A stretch of DNA of 64,000 bases, from positions 54,369,169 through 54,433,168 of the forward strand of contig OX485806.1 of assembly GCA_950295325.1 (NCBI GenBank), given 5' to 3'. This stretch comes from Polytrichum commune. Taxonomy: Eukaryota; Streptophyta; Polytrichopsida; Polytrichales; Polytrichaceae. Positions 1-10,047 of this stretch are shown here, one piece after another. Made by a program: the position numbers and the translations under genes. The notes under the pieces are model-generated. The model ran no database searches and was not told where the DNA came from. It saw only the letters and a list, made by a program, of their open reading frames with translations. How positions within the stretch are numbered: the first letter of the stretch is position 1; every line of letters begins with the position of its first letter.

Positions 1-923
1 GCAACCACCTGTTGATACATGTTAGTCCACCAATATTGGCCACGCAACATCGAATGTGTCTTGCGTATGCCAAAATGGCCAAGTTCCTCGTGCACTTGTT
101 GCACCAAGAAGGCCCTTTGATTCGGCCTAGGGACAATGCGCCTTGTCCCATCCGACCACAATCGAAATAACAAACTGTTCTCCCAACGGAACCTTGTTAT
201 TTGATGTCCAATCCTATCCCTTTCCATTGCCGATGTCGACGAAGGAAATATCCCTTGCTGAAGCTTATGCCATACGGGAAGATTTTCCCATATATCCACA
301 ATAGCTTGAGGTCGATCAGTCTCATCATCCGAGCCCTGTATCGGAATCTCAATAGATGCACCAGAAAATAAAGTGAAGTAAACAGCCGCGTACCAACGTG
401 GAACCGCCTCTCGATCACAATCTCCATGCCACCTAGCCCCGGTCAAATCCTCATCCGAAGGACTTGGATTGCGTGAGAGTCCATATGCATCCAGGTTGGT
501 AATCCCAGCACGGTGTACCTCTTCAAAGTCATACTCCTGGAGCAACAAATCCCACATGGTGAGCTTGCCAGTAAGCTTATCCGACTCCATAAGCCACCGT
601 AACGGTTGATGGTCAATTACCAAAGTAAAGTGTTGACCATGAAGATATGGCCGGAAATGGGCAATAGGCCACACCGCCGCCAATGCTTCTCCCTCATAAG
701 ATGAATAATTGGCATCCGTCGTATTGTTGCTTCGCGACGTGTAAGCAACAACATACTCCCGGCCAAAGTCATCCTTCTGAGTGAGAACTGCTTCCAAGCC
801 CAATGAGCTCCAATCCATATGCAACTGGAAATATTTGGAGACATCTGGACGTCGAAGCACTGGAGCCGTACCCAGTCTTTGCTTCAACGTTTCGAGTGTT
901 TGTTGTTGCTCACGACCCCAAGT
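1..923 (-). CDS. Ty3/gypsy RNase H and integrase zinc domain, partial
   Basis: The minus-strand frame is open from a TAG at 924-926 to the left edge of the window, about 307 codons. Read from 923 downward it shows the end of the RT connection region (TWGREQQQTLETLK, then APVLRRPD), an RNase H domain (YVVAYTSRSNN, NYSSYEGEALAAVW, VIDHQPLRWLMESDKL, then LSRNPS near 465), and the integrase H2C2 zinc region (HEELGHFGIRKTHSML, about 40-85). These are the usual steps of Ty3/gypsy pol: RNA degradation in RNA/DNA hybrids and DNA integration. The integrase catalytic core lies outside the window. This part is open while the upstream parts of the same element are broken. It belongs with the methyltransferase, protease and gag pieces up to 8.6 kb. 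Confidence 0.9.
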
Positions 924-1658
924 CTAATGTTGGTCCTTGCTCGTGAGAATGGTGAGCAAATAAATGCTCGTATTTTCCGTGCCTCAGCACCAGTGAGATG
1001 AGGGCCCAATTCCAATGGCCAATCATCAAACTCTGTGCTTTCCTTCTCCACTAGAAAAGATCCACCTGGTGCTGGCACGGACTCTAACTGCTAATGAGAG
1101 GAGGGGGCATTAATCGTTCGGTTTCTCCAACCATGATTTCAAATACTTCTCCATGGATGTGGACCGCTGTGCCCCCTGACTATAATTTTCTATCCCCTGA
1201 GACAACAGTTGGTCACCATGATGCTGTTGCAATGCAAGGCATAAACCAACAGTCTACACCATGGTAGGAAGATCCATGGCTTGGCCCAACACGAAGTGCC
1301 GTTGGCCCTTAGAAAGGCCAAGAGCTGCTGTGGTGCTAGTGCGGAATCCCATGGCCCGCTCCTCTTCGTTAGCCAATGGTTCGGTGTGGGTTTTGGTGTG
1401 AGTATCCCACACCATACCCGGGCCCCGATCGCGGAATGCGAATGACTATGGAAACGTCATAAAGGTGAGAGATGCCTGCCGTGATGCCCCCACTTTGTTG
1501 ACCAATCCCAACGGGGGTAAATCATCTCGAACAATCGGGAAAGAGGTCCGGTTTGGATCCAAGATGTCATCCACCTTTTGATCAAAGGTGAAGGCACTAT
1601 AGAAAATGTTGCAGCTAAAGTAGATGACGGTTCGAGGTTGGTCCAAATCCATCGAGGC
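924..1658 (-). pseudogene. C5 cytosine DNA methyltransferase domain, C-terminal half, joined to a deleted RT
   Basis: Reading from 1658 downward there is RWIWTN (about 1637-1654), which fits C5-methyltransferase motif VIII. A target-recognition-like stretch follows. Then come AIRGPGMVWDT (about 1410), EERAMGF (about 1365) and RHFVLGQAMDLPTM (about 1263-1300), the last fitting motifs IX/X. At least one frame change (near 1510) and several stops break it. After about 1145 a few residues resembling a gypsy RT start give way within about 200 bases to RT thumb/connection sequence, so the RT palm with its catalytic aspartates has been deleted. The other half of the domain is at 3208-4161, beyond an inserted LTR. 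Recruitment of a methyltransferase by a retroelement is inferred from collinear order, not from an intact polyprotein. Confidence 0.8.
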
Positions 1659-3207
1659 TGTGAGCCCAATGTTGTGTTCACATGTAATCTTGACCATTAA
1701 GAATTGAGGCTTTTGATTTATATCAAATATTCAAAAAAAATAAAATGGGTTAGGTTTTAAAGTTTAGATTTGGATTGAGTTAAAGGGTTAGATTACGAGT
1801 GGTTAGGGCTAGTGGGGTAGAGGAACTAAATTAGAGATTAGAAGGAAGTTAATTGGCACCGAGGTTAATCGTTGGACACCCAGTTTTATGTTGGTTTTAG
1901 GCTCTTACCTGGTCGGTTTTAGGAGTGGGCTGCCGGGCTAAAATTTCGGCCGCAAGGAAGTCCACAAAAGTAGTTGGGGGAAGGAGGCAACTCGAGATGG
2001 ACAAGATAGGATAGGAACTCTCAGCAGCCGGAGGCGGGGAGGACAGAAGAGGATGTTGGCGGCCGAAGAATGGTTGCTGCCGGTAGGATGAAAGGATGGC
2101 CGAGTTAGCGGAGCTGACAATGGGATTCTAGGCCATGGGTAACTTCAGGAAGAGGATGACAGGAAGAGGAGCAAGGGTAGAGCATTTTCCAAGGAAGCGC
2201 CACAACTCGGTGAAGAAGCTTAGATTCAGATCGAGGCATGATCAAGTGTGCTAGGAGGGTTGAGCCTCACTGACTAACGGAGGGCCACATTGGAAGCCAA
2301 TTTCGAAGCGCAGAGGCAGGTTTTACATGAATGTGAGAAGGCTGCCTAATTGCCTGTTTCCTCGGATCTGTGTAGGGATGCTAGGTGGATGATGGGCACA
2401 TTGTGCTCTTGGTTGGGAAAGGAGGAAACTTTGTGGCTGCGGCAACATCCGAGAGTGGGCAACATGCAATCAGCGGCGGAGACCAGTAAGGGGGGATTTT
2501 CTTAGGCGGTGCAACACTCAGGTTGCTCTCGGAGGATGGCTGTTGGCCGAAGTAGTGCCGAGCTGAGAACGGAGGCAGCAGGATTGAGGTGAAACGAGGA
2601 TTTGGGCAACTGGGAAGTGATGCAGGCAAGTCTGTGAAGGTGGGTAGCACAGGCAAGGGAAGAGGATACTGCCAGGGCCATCCACCGAGGTTCTGACGCT
2701 GCCGAGGCTGCTGGAATGGCCTTTGTCGTGGGTAGCTGCCTCACTTGATGGACATGAGCTAGGACTGGGAGGGGGAGAAGATTTTTAATTAGATGAGTAG
2801 TTACACTTTAGTTATTAAGCTGGGATTTAGGTGGTAGATGGGCTAAGTTGGAGGCCATGAGGGTCGAATCAAGTAGAGGACATTGGTGTTGTAATGGTGT
2901 GATGTGGCGTTGTACAATGCCAGTGAGACATGTGATTTAGGATAATTTAGTGACCTAGTGGGATGAATTGGATTGGGGGGGTTGAAGTTTAATATGTGAT
3001 GATGCATTGCAACAACCACTTTAGTACAGAGTATTTCTCAATACTTGGGCATTGTGGTGATTTAATAAAAAGTTGTGTGTTTAATATCCTGGTGTTGGAG
3101 CTTCGGGAGTTGTACTCTAATGCCAAGGAGAGTGGGAATCAATTGTGTGTGAGCCATGAATTCTCACCAGGACTACGACACACAAGAGTGGGAGTTTAGG
3201 GCTGACA
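1659..3207 (-). mobile_element. Solo LTR, family B, inserted in the methyltransferase domain
   Basis: On the minus strand it starts TGTCAGCCC (3207) and ends GGGCTCACA (1659), near-perfect inverted LTR termini. Both sides carry the 5-bp direct repeat GAGGC (1654-1658 and 3208-3212), a perfect target-site duplication. Excising the 1549-bp LTR plus one duplicate rejoins the methyltransferase reading frame between YRP and RWIWTN. The last 30 bases match the ends of the copies at 11228-12694, 20171-22043 and 29578-30752. The body is GC-rich and contains no convincing gene. A single LTR without internal domains implies LTR-LTR recombination. Confidence 0.9.
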
Positions 3208-4161
3208 GAGGCCGGTAGGCATAAGCTCCAATGCTCGCGGCATCCACAAAAACGGGATCTCCAAGGTGTTGACAAACATAATGACCGCCTTCCAACACCT
3301 TGTCCTGAGAGTCTCCCAACAAAGGTACATTCTCAAAGATATACCCTTGAGGGAAAGGTTGGTGGTCCCAAAAAAAGCTAGACCTGGGATCTTCTAAACC
3401 TCATCCTGCTCCAATACGTGAGTGGCTTTGGCATGGCCATCCCGCAATCACCATATCCACCGGACGCAAGTGTCATCAATCGGCCTCACTGAGGAGTGTG
3501 ATATCACGAGGGAGACGTGAAAAACACTCACGAATGGCAGTTGGGTGTAACTGCTGGGGGTACAATACCATCAACTGGTGAAGATGGTGACGAGCCACAC
3601 GGGTGGACACTGGAGAGTTGTCCACATAGACATATTGTTTGACCGTGAGGCCAGCCTCCAATACGCTTGCTAAGCCCATGCCGATGCCCCCAAACAATTC
3701 CACCAAAGTGAGCCCTGCGTCAGGCGGGCGCCACATAATGGGGTGTGCCAACGCCGATGCACTATCAAGTATGACCGGTGTCATAGAGGCAAGAGAAAGG
3801 ACAATGTCCTCACATCGCCGGAATAGATCGGCGGAATCGCACCAGGGAGGAAGGGGATCCTTGGGAAGGCGTACCAATGCACCCTTAGGTGCCATATCCA
3901 ATTGATCGTCTGTACTCCCCATGAATGCCAGTGACTCCCCAACAATGAGGAACCATAAGGCAAAGTATCTACAATAGCACCACATCCAAAGATCATGGAT
4001 AATGGTGCTATGATCATGGTTGTCGTAAATGCCACAAAAATAAGCTCCCTACGGCCGTCCCCAGCCCACCGACCTGGTTGGATCCACGCCTCCTCAGTCC
4101 AGTTGTCTAAACCAAAATGTGGTACTTTTGGGCCACCCTCTTTCGAGGGAGCCTAAAAGTA
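3208..4161 (-). pseudogene. C5 cytosine DNA methyltransferase domain, N-terminal half
   Basis: One minus-strand frame from 3985 down to 3208 shows successive C5-methyltransferase motifs: LVELFGGIGMGL (motif I, S-adenosylmethionine binding; LFGGIG at 3680-3697), YVDNS (motif II/III), VIAGWPCQ with the catalytic Pro-Cys (PCQ at 3428-3436), IFENVP (motif VI; ENV at 3326-3334) and VDAASIGAYAYRP just before the LTR. The frame is interrupted by TGA-TGA at 3473-3478 and TGA at 3401-3403, which fit mutated arginine codons. Upstream, a linker including DNWTEEAWIQPG near 4100 follows the protease once the repeat at 4170-6316 is removed. The motif set is diagnostic of the family, but the copy is inactive. 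It could also be a host methyltransferase pseudogene hit by elements, but collinearity with protease and RNase H argues against that. Confidence 0.88.
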
Positions 4162-6321
4162 TCACACAAGCCCTTCGGTGAAGGTGGCCTGCATTTGCAG
4201 GCGCCCAAGCCGAACCCGGATGATAGGTGTATAACGTGAGTAGTTAGATTTTTTAGGAAGATTAAATATGCGTCGTAGTACCTCCGGAGGTTGGGCCTTA
4301 GTTTTTTACTAGTGTGGCTCTAAACTCCACTAACTAATTTCCTATCTAGTTATAACCTTAACCTACAACCTATTCTACGCGCAGACGCACCAGCCTTGAA
4401 ACCAAGGCACCTACCTCACTACATTCACATATTAAGCATCACCCCTTACCTTGGGTCTCTTGCCAACAAGGGTTTACGATTTATTTTGTATGTTTTAATT
4501 GACAGGTGTGTTTACACTGGATAGACCACGAAATTATAACTTAATGAGACTAGGGTGACGGACAACATGTAGGTTCAACCTGTTGCACAATCTTCATAAA
4601 TTGGGCCATTACTCCCAATCTATGGGGCCAACAACATAATAGTGGATTCGCGGGTCATTAACCCCACCTTTCCACCAACAACATTCAGAGTGGTCGTGTC
4701 GGTGATTAATCCGACTTACCACACACGAAACTTGCTAATAAATGAAGCTACTACCACAAAACATACCAAGGGCCCCGAAAACAATGGAGTTGGGTATTCC
4801 CTTGGCGGTCAAGTGGTCAAGCCACTTGACCTTACGAGATAGGTGAGTGGGTTTAGAGATGCGTACCTTAGCCACGCTCCCTCCAACCCTAAATGGAAGG
4901 CTAGCGTTAGTAAATTTACCTCAACTTTCTTTGGTTGATTTGGGCTCGATGTAGGCCGAGCCGCTACCTCCTTCCTTGCTCCACTTCCCTAGCGTCGACC
5001 TTGCCTTCTTCTTTGTAACTAGTTTGGTAGTAAGCGTACCTTAGTTAACAATTAAAATATAAGGTATTTATTCTGCACTGTAATTTAATCCTAATAATAA
5101 TATTTATACTTAGTGCACCTAATTATCTTTCCAATGATCTAAAAATCACTTGAATCGGATAAGAAATGCAAAAGTTATGAGGGTTGGAAGTGTGAGGTCG
5201 ATTCAACCGACCCTTCCAACCCACCTATCTAACTTCTAACTTCAAAAATTCATAGCACATTCCTTACTACTTGGGTCTAGGCTTTCCTTATACCATTGGA
5301 AAGCTATGAATATGTTCTAACTAGGAAAATTATGACATCAGCAGGTTAAGCTAATAGAAATTCAGCAGACTCCTTGTAACACAACAGTCAATCAAGAAGG
5401 CTTAAACTATGTATCTCGCCTTCAACAATTCATATCTAATTCAAATGTTATTCAAATCAAACGTTCTATATGACCCTGGAGAGATATTAAAAATATGTAT
5501 TTGATAAAAATATGTGATTAGAAAGGTAAGTCGAAGTGAACCCAACAGATCCTCTGTAATACAGCAGTCAAGCAAAAGTTCTCAAACTATGTGTCCCATC
5601 TTGCACAATTCATATCCAATTCAAATCATGCTCAAATCAAATGTTCTTAGCCATTTTGGAAATCTACACAAAAATTCTACTTGGGAAAAATATAACTTCT
5701 TGGAATTAAAGTTCCTATTGGGCTTGCAGGTCTGATCCAGCAGCCGCTACCCACAAGACCACCCAGTTTTTTCTACTCCATCTTTGAAAATCCATAACTA
5801 ATTGTCATCTTAACCAAATCACAAATGGGAAACGGCTATGGATAGCTATAGGAAATCTCTCTAAGAGAAAAATAATAAGTATCTTTTTCTAGCTTCTAAA
5901 CTAAGCCTTCAGGGCATTGGCAGATGAGGTCTACAATGCCTCCACTCAAAAGTCTACCATCCAACCTACCTCTACAAAAGAAGGAATCATTTTGTTGGTG
6001 TGTTAATAAACACACATTCTAACTAGGAGAGAGAGTAAAGGAGATTCTCAAGCCTTTCTTTTAGGCCATTGAGAATGCATGCTAAAGGATTTTTTCCTAA
6101 CTACATTGAAGCAGGGCTTCGCCCAAGCATTAGAGGACCATCTTTTTTCTACTTCATAATCTTCTAGCACTATTTAGTTTCATTTTTACGTTCCTTCTTC
6201 TAGGCTAAATGGTAAATGAACTAATTTTCCCTAAATTCCCTATCAATTCTAACTTTTAATGCTAACATTCTAACGAAAAGTGATCCCGCAGAGTGGTGGA
6301 CCACTCAAAGGGTTCACACAA
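4162..6321. mobile_element. Long non-coding repeat, family D, copy 1 (about 2.1 kb)
   Basis: The segment 4170-6316 matches 47375-50512 in inverse orientation over most of its length, with indels. It separates protease from methyltransferase in the gypsy-like element. It is flanked by the 8-bp direct repeat TCACACAA (4162-4169 and 6314-6321), of which CACAA fits a 5-bp duplication. Its ends are hairpin-rich: CCTTCGGTGAAGG, then GCCTGCATTTGCAGGC at the left, and GAGTGGTGGACCACTC at the right. Two diverged direct repeats of about 115 bp lie near 5355-5465 and 5530-5645. There is no credible gene. Copy 2 has LTR-like termini (TGTTGCCC ... GGGTTCACA), so this may be a very long LTR. The 8-bp repeat alone would also suit a non-autonomous hAT element. 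Confidence 0.75.
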
Positions 6322-6598
6322 AACCAAGAGGGTAAAGTGTTTGTTGACCAACTAAAATGTCATAGTTCGTCGCATCCGTCACTGCACACCTAAGACGAAG
6401 AGGTGCGGGTGGATCTCCAGGTTTCACTCGAAAGCTAAGCTGTAATGGCTCCCGAGTATAACCTATGGCCTGCTCCACGTAACGAACGGATGTGACAATG
6501 GTGAATGGACAGGGAGCCAAGTCCTCAGCTACCAATCCCAAGTCTTGGGCAAGCCTCGTGCCGATCATAATCAGTTGTGCCCCTGAATCCATCATCAC
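6317..6598 (-). pseudogene. Retropepsin-like aspartic protease of the gypsy-like element
   Basis: The frame shows MMMDSGAQLIMIG (active-site Asp-Ser-Gly, about 6560-6598) and, 65 residues later, YDILVGQQTLYPLGF with the hydrophobic-hydrophobic-Gly turn typical of retropepsins. It would cleave the Gag-Pol polyprotein. It lies between the gag pieces (upstream on the minus strand) and the methyltransferase, and the frame is cut by the family-D repeat directly after YPLGF. The N-terminal part before the active site is not cleanly open. I assign it to the same element as the gag at 7174-8354 by order and orientation. Confidence 0.82.
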
Positions 6599-7497
6599 AC
6601 AACGGGGAACAACTTAAGTGGCATTGCCCCCAGTTCGACTAACCACCAAAATGACAGTATCATTCACCATACACACAACATCAGGTTGAATGTCGCGGCG
6701 TTTGCGAGCAGGTCTAGCAGCTACATCAGATAGATAAGTTGCTCCCGCGGATTGTGGTGAGGCATAAGATGTGGTCGGCCCCTGTCATCTGAGGTGTGTG
6801 CGTCAAAACATGCAATGGTCTCTGCGGCAAGCCTCGCTCGCCGTTTGGCCACTTCATCGGGGTCTTCAGAAGCAGGGATGTCCGTGGTGGTTTGGGCCAC
6901 GGTCAGAGAAGGTCAGGATGCCTTCCCTTCCAAAATCCTACCCGGTAAGTGGAAAACCTTAGCAAGTTGGAACTCTGGCGACGACCACTCCATCGCCATG
7001 AACAAAGGGGTTTGCAACACTGTGGATGCCAAAGTGAGCACCATGCCAGTCGCCGGATTCGAAGCCTCGAAGCTCGAATAACGACCACTTACAGATTGGA
7101 CCGCATCCGCCAATCCAAAAGATAATGGCAGACGAGCATGGCCAATTTGATCCGCGGGACCATTGCCCCGAGCTCATAAGCCATCCACAGATTCCCTTGT
7201 GGTCGAGGGCGTGGCTCGTAACACGGATTGAGTTTGTGTCACCACTTTGGAACTCACCATTTCTCTTGAGGCTCTGAACATATAATAATCCAGAGTGGGA
7301 GAACTAGCCTTAGCGGCGGAGGAGGACGGTGAGTCTAAGATTTGGCTGGATGAAGCCAAAATTTTGAACCTCTCCTCCAATGCTCCAATCTTTGCCTCCA
7401 ACGCCTTCTCCCGATTGGAACAAAGACGTTTCTCTGGATGAAGAGCAAAGCAGTTCTCCACCGCGTAATTGTTCCGCCCACAATGGGAACACGTCAA
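6599..7497 (-). pseudogene. Gag C-terminal region with a second, damaged zinc knuckle
   Basis: From 7497 downward: CSHCGRNNYAVENC, a CX2CX4HX4C knuckle in which Tyr replaces the His, then LHPEKR and an acidic/Lys helical stretch that looks coiled-coil (EKALEAKIGALEERFKIL), then a Ser-rich linker to about 7174. From 7113 to 6913 another open piece (about 66 codons, including FEASNPATGMVL and HLPGRI) bridges to the protease. Frames change between the pieces. Plant Ty3/gypsy Gag proteins often carry such knuckles to bind genomic RNA. The His to Tyr change is one C to T transition. Confidence 0.65.
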
Positions 7498-7570
7498 GTA
7501 CTTGGATGAATGTTTACCCGCCCCTTCGTCGAATCTTACACGAGAACGAATGGTTTCCGCTTTGGATTAC

Positions 7571-8354
7571 CTACGTCTGGGCTTGCCTTTGCTTCAAAGG
7601 ACAATCCTTCTTAGCGTGGCCCGCCTGCCCACAAGACCAACAATGCAAGGTCTTGTCCACCTCCTCCTCTGCCAATCTTGCAGTCGCGACTGGAGTCTTC
7701 CGGAATTTTCTAGAATCCACTAACAAGAATACCAAATCAGTAGCATCGTGCTGATACAATGCACGATCACATTGATCCACAATGGCGAATGCCTTTGCGA
7801 GTGTCGCCCAACCACCAAAGTCCATGATGATCATGGGCAGCGCCAAATCAAGGAGGCGTTTGTCAATCTTGGACAAAAACACCTTCATTAATTGACTTTC
7901 TGCAAACACACCTCTAGATTCTCTGGCAAACCTCGCCAACCTCGTATACATGGTACGAGGTGTATTGTCCTTCTCCTGTCTAAAATCTTATATCTGTTGC
8001 ATTTGGTCCCAACTAAAACCTCCGTACTCCTTATGTAGATGCAGCTCAAATGCCCGCAACGGCTAAAAAAACTGGCGGAACCCCTAAAAAAACTAAAGCC
8101 GCATGGGTAGCCTGGGCATAACGGGAGAGTGGAAGAATGGGGTTCGACGAATGGGGCTCGGTCGTAGTGGGAGCATAACTATTATTCTTGGGTTCACCAG
8201 GAGAAACTCCCTCCACATCCACCACATATACTCCCTCCGCCACCTCCGACTTAACCTCATGAACAGCCATAAAACTGGAAGTTGCGGCTTCCTTCAATGC
8301 GGATACCAACTCAACCCGAGTCTCCCTATACCGCTCGACCTGACGCAACTCCAT
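7571..8354 (-). pseudogene. Gag capsid/nucleocapsid region of the gypsy-like element
   Basis: The pieces 8354-8046 and 7951-7571 read as a retrotransposon Gag. The N-terminal part has a helical charged start (MELRQVERYRETRVEL). The core contains LHLHKEYGGFSWDQMQQI, followed by a stop and DFRQEKDNTPRTMYTRLARF. It ends with CWSCGQAGHAKKDC, a perfect CCHC zinc knuckle (CX2CX4HX4C, near 7620). The knuckle binds RNA and the helical core forms the particle. The two pieces are in different frames or separated by stops, so the copy is not functional. The primer-binding-like site lies about 220 bases upstream. Confidence 0.82.
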
Positions 8355-8571
8355 CCAATGAGCCTCCGCCCAACGCTTATAAGTTTAGAGAGCTTCGTTT
8401 TCCAAATGTTAGGGCAGTAGCTCGAACGCATACTACTCATTGAAACAGGTATTGCTTCTCCCTCGTTCATGTCCTAAACCAAATTTTCCAATCTTGCAGG
8501 AAAATGATCCCCCCTCGACCAGAAAATCAGTCCCAGATGTCGCCTCGCGTCTCCTCCTCCATCTCGTCAAA

Positions 8572-8583
8572 GGATCTGATCCA
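8572..8583 (-). other. Primer-binding-site-like sequence of the gypsy-like element
   Basis: The minus strand reads TGGATCAGATCC. It resembles the plant initiator-Met-tRNA primer site TGGTATCAGAGC with one base missing and one changed. It sits upstream of gag in the right orientation, where reverse transcription would start. I could not find a convincing 5' LTR edge beside it. Confidence 0.5.
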
Positions 8584-8911
8584 AAGGACGTAAGACCGAG
8601 TGGCAGTCCCCCAAGCTGAAGTAGGTTGAAAAACCTTGTTGGGTGTAGTGCTAAAACACTCCAGCACTACAACCCGCCACAGGGGAAGGTACCACAACAA
8701 AATACAAGGAAAAATGCAATAACATCATTGGATCCTCTTTCCCAAACAACATTTAAACAGAAATTGAAAGCAACCGCGACCAACCGGCACCCGCCTGCGG
8801 TTGGTTGTCAAAATGAAGAGCCTTTGTTGCTTAGGAAAAGGAAACGCACATGTCCTATCCTTATCTTACAATCCAGAATTCAATGCTTAAGGAAACCTAT
8901 GGAACCTATGT
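8584..8911. other. Presumed 5' end or LTR region of the gypsy-like element, unresolved
   Basis: This stretch lies outside the primer-like site, where a 5' LTR should be. It contains GTAGTGCTAAAACACTCCAG, which has a short dyad. No second copy exists in the window to define LTR ends. No gene recognised. Confidence 0.3.
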
Positions 8912-9525
8912 GGGTGCAAGCATGGTAAAGTGGACCAAAAAAATGCTCCAGTACACTAAAACCATAGTTTTTTTGGTCAAAGGCCTTGAAGTAATAACAA
9001 AGCGTTGTTTGAATTGGATTTCTTTTCGTGATGACCTTTGTTGTTGTTTTGAATACTTAAATGTAGAAAATCAAGTTGAGATCTTCAATACTTATCATTA
9101 AAAGTGATGCTCAAAAGCAAATGGTTAAGTATGGTTTTGGACGTACATTTCATGACTTTAACTATTTTGAAGTTGGATATTTCTTTCATATTCCTTGAAT
9201 TCATTATCTACTTGAGGGCATCATCAAAAAACTTTGTGGAAAACCATCAATTTAATGTAATTTTATCATACTTGAAACAAATTTTAGATAGTCACTTGTT
9301 CAATATCACCTACTTGCACACCACTTGTACCATCTTCTAGAATATGTAGACTTTTTTTGGAATTTTTTTGTCATCATAATTTGCTTGGCTTTGTAGGTCA
9401 ATATGTTTTTAAAATGTCTATGATTTTTTTCTTCACAAAATTCAAAGCTAGTGTATAGTTTTGAATCACTTTCATTGAACACTAGGCAAGGATCAGGAGT
9501 TGTCCACTTTACCGTGCTTGCACCC
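8912..9525. mobile_element. MITE-like element with 24-bp terminal inverted repeats
   Basis: The left end (8912-8935) begins GGGTGCAAGCATGGTAAAGT and the right end (9502-9525) is its inverse complement with one mismatch in 24. ATGT stands on both sides (8908-8911 and 9526-9529), a possible short target duplication. The interior is AT-rich and non-coding. A diverged relative of interior and left end is at about 18700-19195. A cut-and-paste MITE fits, superfamily unassigned. Confidence 0.7.
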
Positions 9526-9718
9526 ATGTTCATAAACACAATTCGACCTCAACATAGGTTGAATGGTGATTCCACATGCCACACAACTCCCAGTGACAAT
9601 CCCTCGGCAATCTCGTACTCCACAAATTTTCAACAAATTTAATGTCCGAAGGGAGGCCGCCGCCACCAAGAATATTCTCCAAGAAATTAACCACAAAGAA
9701 GACTCTTCGTGTGATTAG

Positions 9719-10047
9719 TTATTAGGTTGAGGTCTCGTTCATTAACAGAATTAACCAAACAAATCACTCCAGCAATCGTCCATATTAATCATTATTCCGG
9801 TTTCGACGGCCGCACTCATGCTACCTTGACCACGATCCAACTCCGCGCTTGTTAACTGCAACAACTTAAATGCACACTATTGGAGCTAGAATTACCGCGG
9901 TTGTTGGCACCAAACTTGCCCTCCAATGGATCCTCGTTAAGGGATTTAGATTGTACTCATTCCAATTACCGAACTTGTAAAAGCCGAGTGTTGTTATTCA
10001 TTGTCACTACCTCCCCGTGTTGGAATTGGGTAATTAGCGGAGAATGT
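9719..10047 (-). rRNA. 18S rRNA fragment, internally deleted pseudogene
   Basis: The plus strand is antisense to eukaryotic 18S rRNA. Near-exact blocks include TCCAATGGATCCTCGTTAAG and AACTGCAACAACTTAAAT with GAATTACCGCGG between about 9855 and 10030, and GAGGTCTCGTTCATTAACAG near 9730. The blocks are separated in real 18S by several hundred bases that are missing here (around 9775-9850). Point changes in invariant positions (for example GCGGTTGTTGG for GCGGCTGCTGG) show it is not functional. No 5.8S or 25S sequence is adjacent. Confidence 0.9.

Noticed and set aside
4170-6316. Helitron
   Set aside because: Terminal hairpins are present, but there is no 5' TC, no 3' CTRR end and no A/T insertion site, and copy 1 has flanking duplications.
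9719-10047. Functional rRNA gene
   Set aside because: Large internal deletions and changes in invariant positions.
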